Assembly: GCA_949282265.1 (NCBI GenBank)
Contig: CASDOZ010000006.1
Coordinates: 122,506-186,505, forward strand
Origin: an uncultured Bacteroidales bacterium
GTDB lineage: Bacteria; Bacteroidota; Bacteroidia; Bacteroidales; Paludibacteraceae
Direction of reading: 5' to 3'
DNA: 64,000 bases
The translations under genes were made by a program, and so were the position numbers. Position 1 is the first letter of the stretch. Every line of letters begins with the position of its first letter. Under the pieces are notes generated by a model. It was not told where the DNA came from. It made no database searches and worked only from the letters and a program-made list of their open reading frames with translations. Below, piece after piece: positions 62,433 to 64,000 of the stretch.

Positions 62433-63911
62433 TTAGAACAGCACCTTGCCGCTTGCGCCTGCGCAAAGCACCACATATACGCCTGCGGGCTGGCTTACGG
62501 TGGCGGCGGTGCCGCTGTACACCATGCGCCCCTGCATGTCATAGAGGCTTACGGGCAACTGCTGCGGATTGTGCAGCATACCACCATGTACGCGTATACT
62601 CTCCGGCATGGACGGCGTGTGTAGGGCAGTCTGCATGGCTTGCAGATAGTAGAACTCTTCCCAGACTGCTGCCACCCAGTAGTCTTCCAGGCTTTCTGCT
62701 GGCACATATACGGGTATCTCGCGGCTTACACCATCAAAAGCATCTACTCCTACCGTAGGCGGCACGGTGGCTAGTACGGTTATTTCCGCAAGTGTGGAGC
62801 AGCCGGAGAACGCATAATCCTTGATTTCGGTTACATTATCGGGTATGACCAATTCCGTAACCAAGGTGTTGCCGATGTACAAGTTATGGGCGTAAAGCAA
62901 CGGGTTGGAAGTGGAGCCGGTAAACGTAATTCCGCACCATCCGGCCACATCGCCGGTGTAGTAAACAGCAGTGAGTGCGTCGCAGTTGTAGAACGCATCA
63001 TTTCCAATGCTTTCCACGCTTTCGGGTATGGTCACTTGCGTGAGTTTGTCCATGCCGTAGCACAACAGATAAGCGGGGATATGTTCCACTTGGTCGCCGA
63101 AAATAAATGTGGTGACTGGACAATCATCAAAAGGTGCGTCAGTGCTGTATATAAAATTCGCACAATTAATGGCATTCCAGGTCACTTGCGTGAGTGCGGA
63201 GCAGCTGGAGAATGCCGATTCTCCAATGCTTGTCACGCCGCTGCCTATGGTTACTTGCGTGAGTGCGGAGCAGTAGCCGAACGCCAAGTATCCAATGCTT
63301 GTTACGCTGTTGGGTATGTTCACTTCCGTGAGTGCGGTGCAGGATTGGAATGTCCAGCCTTCAATGCTTGTCACACCGTCGGGTATGGCCACTTGCGTGA
63401 GTTTGGAGCAGTTGGCGAACGCCGCTTCTCCAATGCTTGTCACGCTGTTCGGTATGGTCACTTGCGTGAGCGCGGAGCAGTAGGCGAACGCATAGTCTCC
63501 AATGCTTGTCACGCCGTCTCCTATGTTTACTTGCTTGAGTGCGGAGCACAAGGCAAACGGTATGTTCACTTGCGTGAGTTTGGAGCAGTCGGCGAACGCC
63601 CATTCTCCAATGCTTGTCACGCTGCCCGGTATGTTCACTTGTCTGAGTTTGGAGCAGTAGGCGAACGCATAGTCTTCGATGCTTGTCACGCTGTAAGTCA
63701 TGCTGTTGTAACTTACGGTTTCGGGAATGTTTACCGCGCCGGACAGGGCGCTGTAATTTTTGGAACTTTTTTCATATTCATACGTTACTTCCACGGTTTT
63801 GGCGGTTTCGTCGGTAATGTTGTAACACAAATCACCGGCTTTGAAATCGTATGCCCATGCGCTTGCTGCCGTTAATAAGGCAAGGGCAAAAGTAAATACA
63901 CTTTTTTTCAT
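62433..63911 (-). CDS. BspA-like leucine-rich-repeat surface protein
   Basis: 492 residues with a Sec signal (MKKSVFTFALALLTAASAWA). Residues about 60-400 are BspA/TpLRR (LRR_5) repeats of 23 residues, such as 'CSALTQVTIPNSVTSIGEAAFAN'. One unit is shortened to 13 residues ('CSKLTQVNIPFAL'), as if 30 bp were lost between near-identical repeats. The C-terminus ('LPVSLYDMQGRMVYSGTAATVSQPAGVYVVLCAGASGKVLF') looks like a short sorting-type tail. Such proteins are surface or secreted and bind host or bacterial partners in other species; here the partner is unknown. The 89 bp upstream to the window end hold AT-rich sequence that may contain the promoter, but I see no clear TAnnTTTG. Confidence 0.85.
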   Translation of the reverse strand: MKKSVFTFALALLTAASAWAYDFKAGDLCYNITDETAKTVEVTYEYEKSSKNYSALSGAVNIPETVSYNSMTYSVTSIEDYAFAYCSKLRQVNIPGSVTSIGEWAFADCSKLTQVNIPFALCSALKQVNIGDGVTSIGDYAFAYCSALTQVTIPNSVTSIGEAAFANCSKLTQVAIPDGVTSIEGWTFQSCTALTEVNIPNSVTSIGYLAFGYCSALTQVTIGSGVTSIGESAFSSCSALTQVTWNAINCANFIYSTDAPFDDCPVTTFIFGDQVEHIPAYLLCYGMDKLTQVTIPESVESIGNDAFYNCDALTAVYYTGDVAGWCGITFTGSTSNPLLYAHNLYIGNTLVTELVIPDNVTEIKDYAFSGCSTLAEITVLATVPPTVGVDAFDGVSREIPVYVPAESLEDYWVAAVWEEFYYLQAMQTALHTPSMPESIRVHGGMLHNPQQLPVSLYDMQGRMVYSGTAATVSQPAGVYVVLCAGASGKVLF

Positions 63912-64000
63912 AATGTTGTAATTTTAAGTTGTTATTATTTTGTTGTTTTTGCGGCATTGCCGCCGTTTGTTTTTTTGTCCTGTTGGCAGGACGTTCCCGC

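Noticed and set aside
61403-62758. Long open frame (451 codons) on the plus strand downstream of the gamma carbonic anhydrase, and shorter overlapping frames
   Set aside because: It consists of the hairpin repeats in translation, has several alternative long frames at the same place, no family resemblance, and its end runs antisense into the LRR gene.
62886-63875. 329-codon plus-strand frame across the LRR gene
   Set aside because: The repetitive 'FSNACHA..GYGHLRE' translation mirrors the LRR repeats on the opposite strand.

Overview
The window is chromosomal DNA from a member of the Bacteroidales, probably gut-associated. The evidence is SusC/SusD pairs, a hybrid two-component sensor (HTCS), FecR, Ser-type sulfatases, DoxX/DUF1599 proteins, and repeated use of the Bacteroidetes promoter -7 box (TAnnTTTG). 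I cannot name the genus. All function calls are from reading the sequence; no searches were run.

Layout. 0-6 kb: the 3' part of an AT-rich FecR anti-sigma gene, then HAD phosphatase-cysK, a small lipoprotein, and topB-mazG. 6-15 kb: a Ser-type sulfatase behind a perfect TTGTACAA dyad; facing it, an operon of a 5'-truncated susC, a susD and a large surface lipoprotein. 15-20 kb: a glycogen operon (debranching enzyme, GT4 synthase, GH57-like protein). 20-24 kb: mtgA-lipB-glycosylase, der, and a secreted protein with a sorting-type tail.

24.5-49 kb is the centrepiece, a glycosaminoglycan utilisation locus read right to left: HTCS sensor, Ser-type sulfatase, two paralogous parallel beta-helix proteins, SusC, SusD, a PKD-like lipoprotein, a chondroitinase ABC-type PL8 lyase, a GH88 unsaturated glucuronyl hydrolase, a second ABC-type PL8 lyase and an N-acetylhexosamine 1-kinase (NahK) homologue. 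The inferred pathway is desulfation and eliminative cleavage of chondroitin/dermatan sulfate or hyaluronan outside the cell or in the periplasm, uptake by SusCD, removal of the unsaturated uronic acid by GH88, and phosphorylation of the freed GalNAc/GlcNAc. A 13-bp motif is shared by two promoters of the locus, and a strong hairpin lies just before susC.

49-61.4 kb is housekeeping: ftsK-lolA-trxB, nth, a HIT protein, recA followed directly by an ilvN-like gene, a C69 peptidase with a small Cys-rich protein, and DUF1599-DoxX-tpiA-gamma carbonic anhydrase. 61.4-62.4 kb is about 1 kb of GC-rich non-coding DNA made of covarying hairpin repeats. The window ends with a BspA-like leucine-rich-repeat protein.

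Points most worth a second look: the beheaded susC, the tandem beta-helix proteins and the kinase in the glycosaminoglycan locus, the shared 13-bp motif, the GH57-like protein lacking expected catalytic residues, and the hairpin array.
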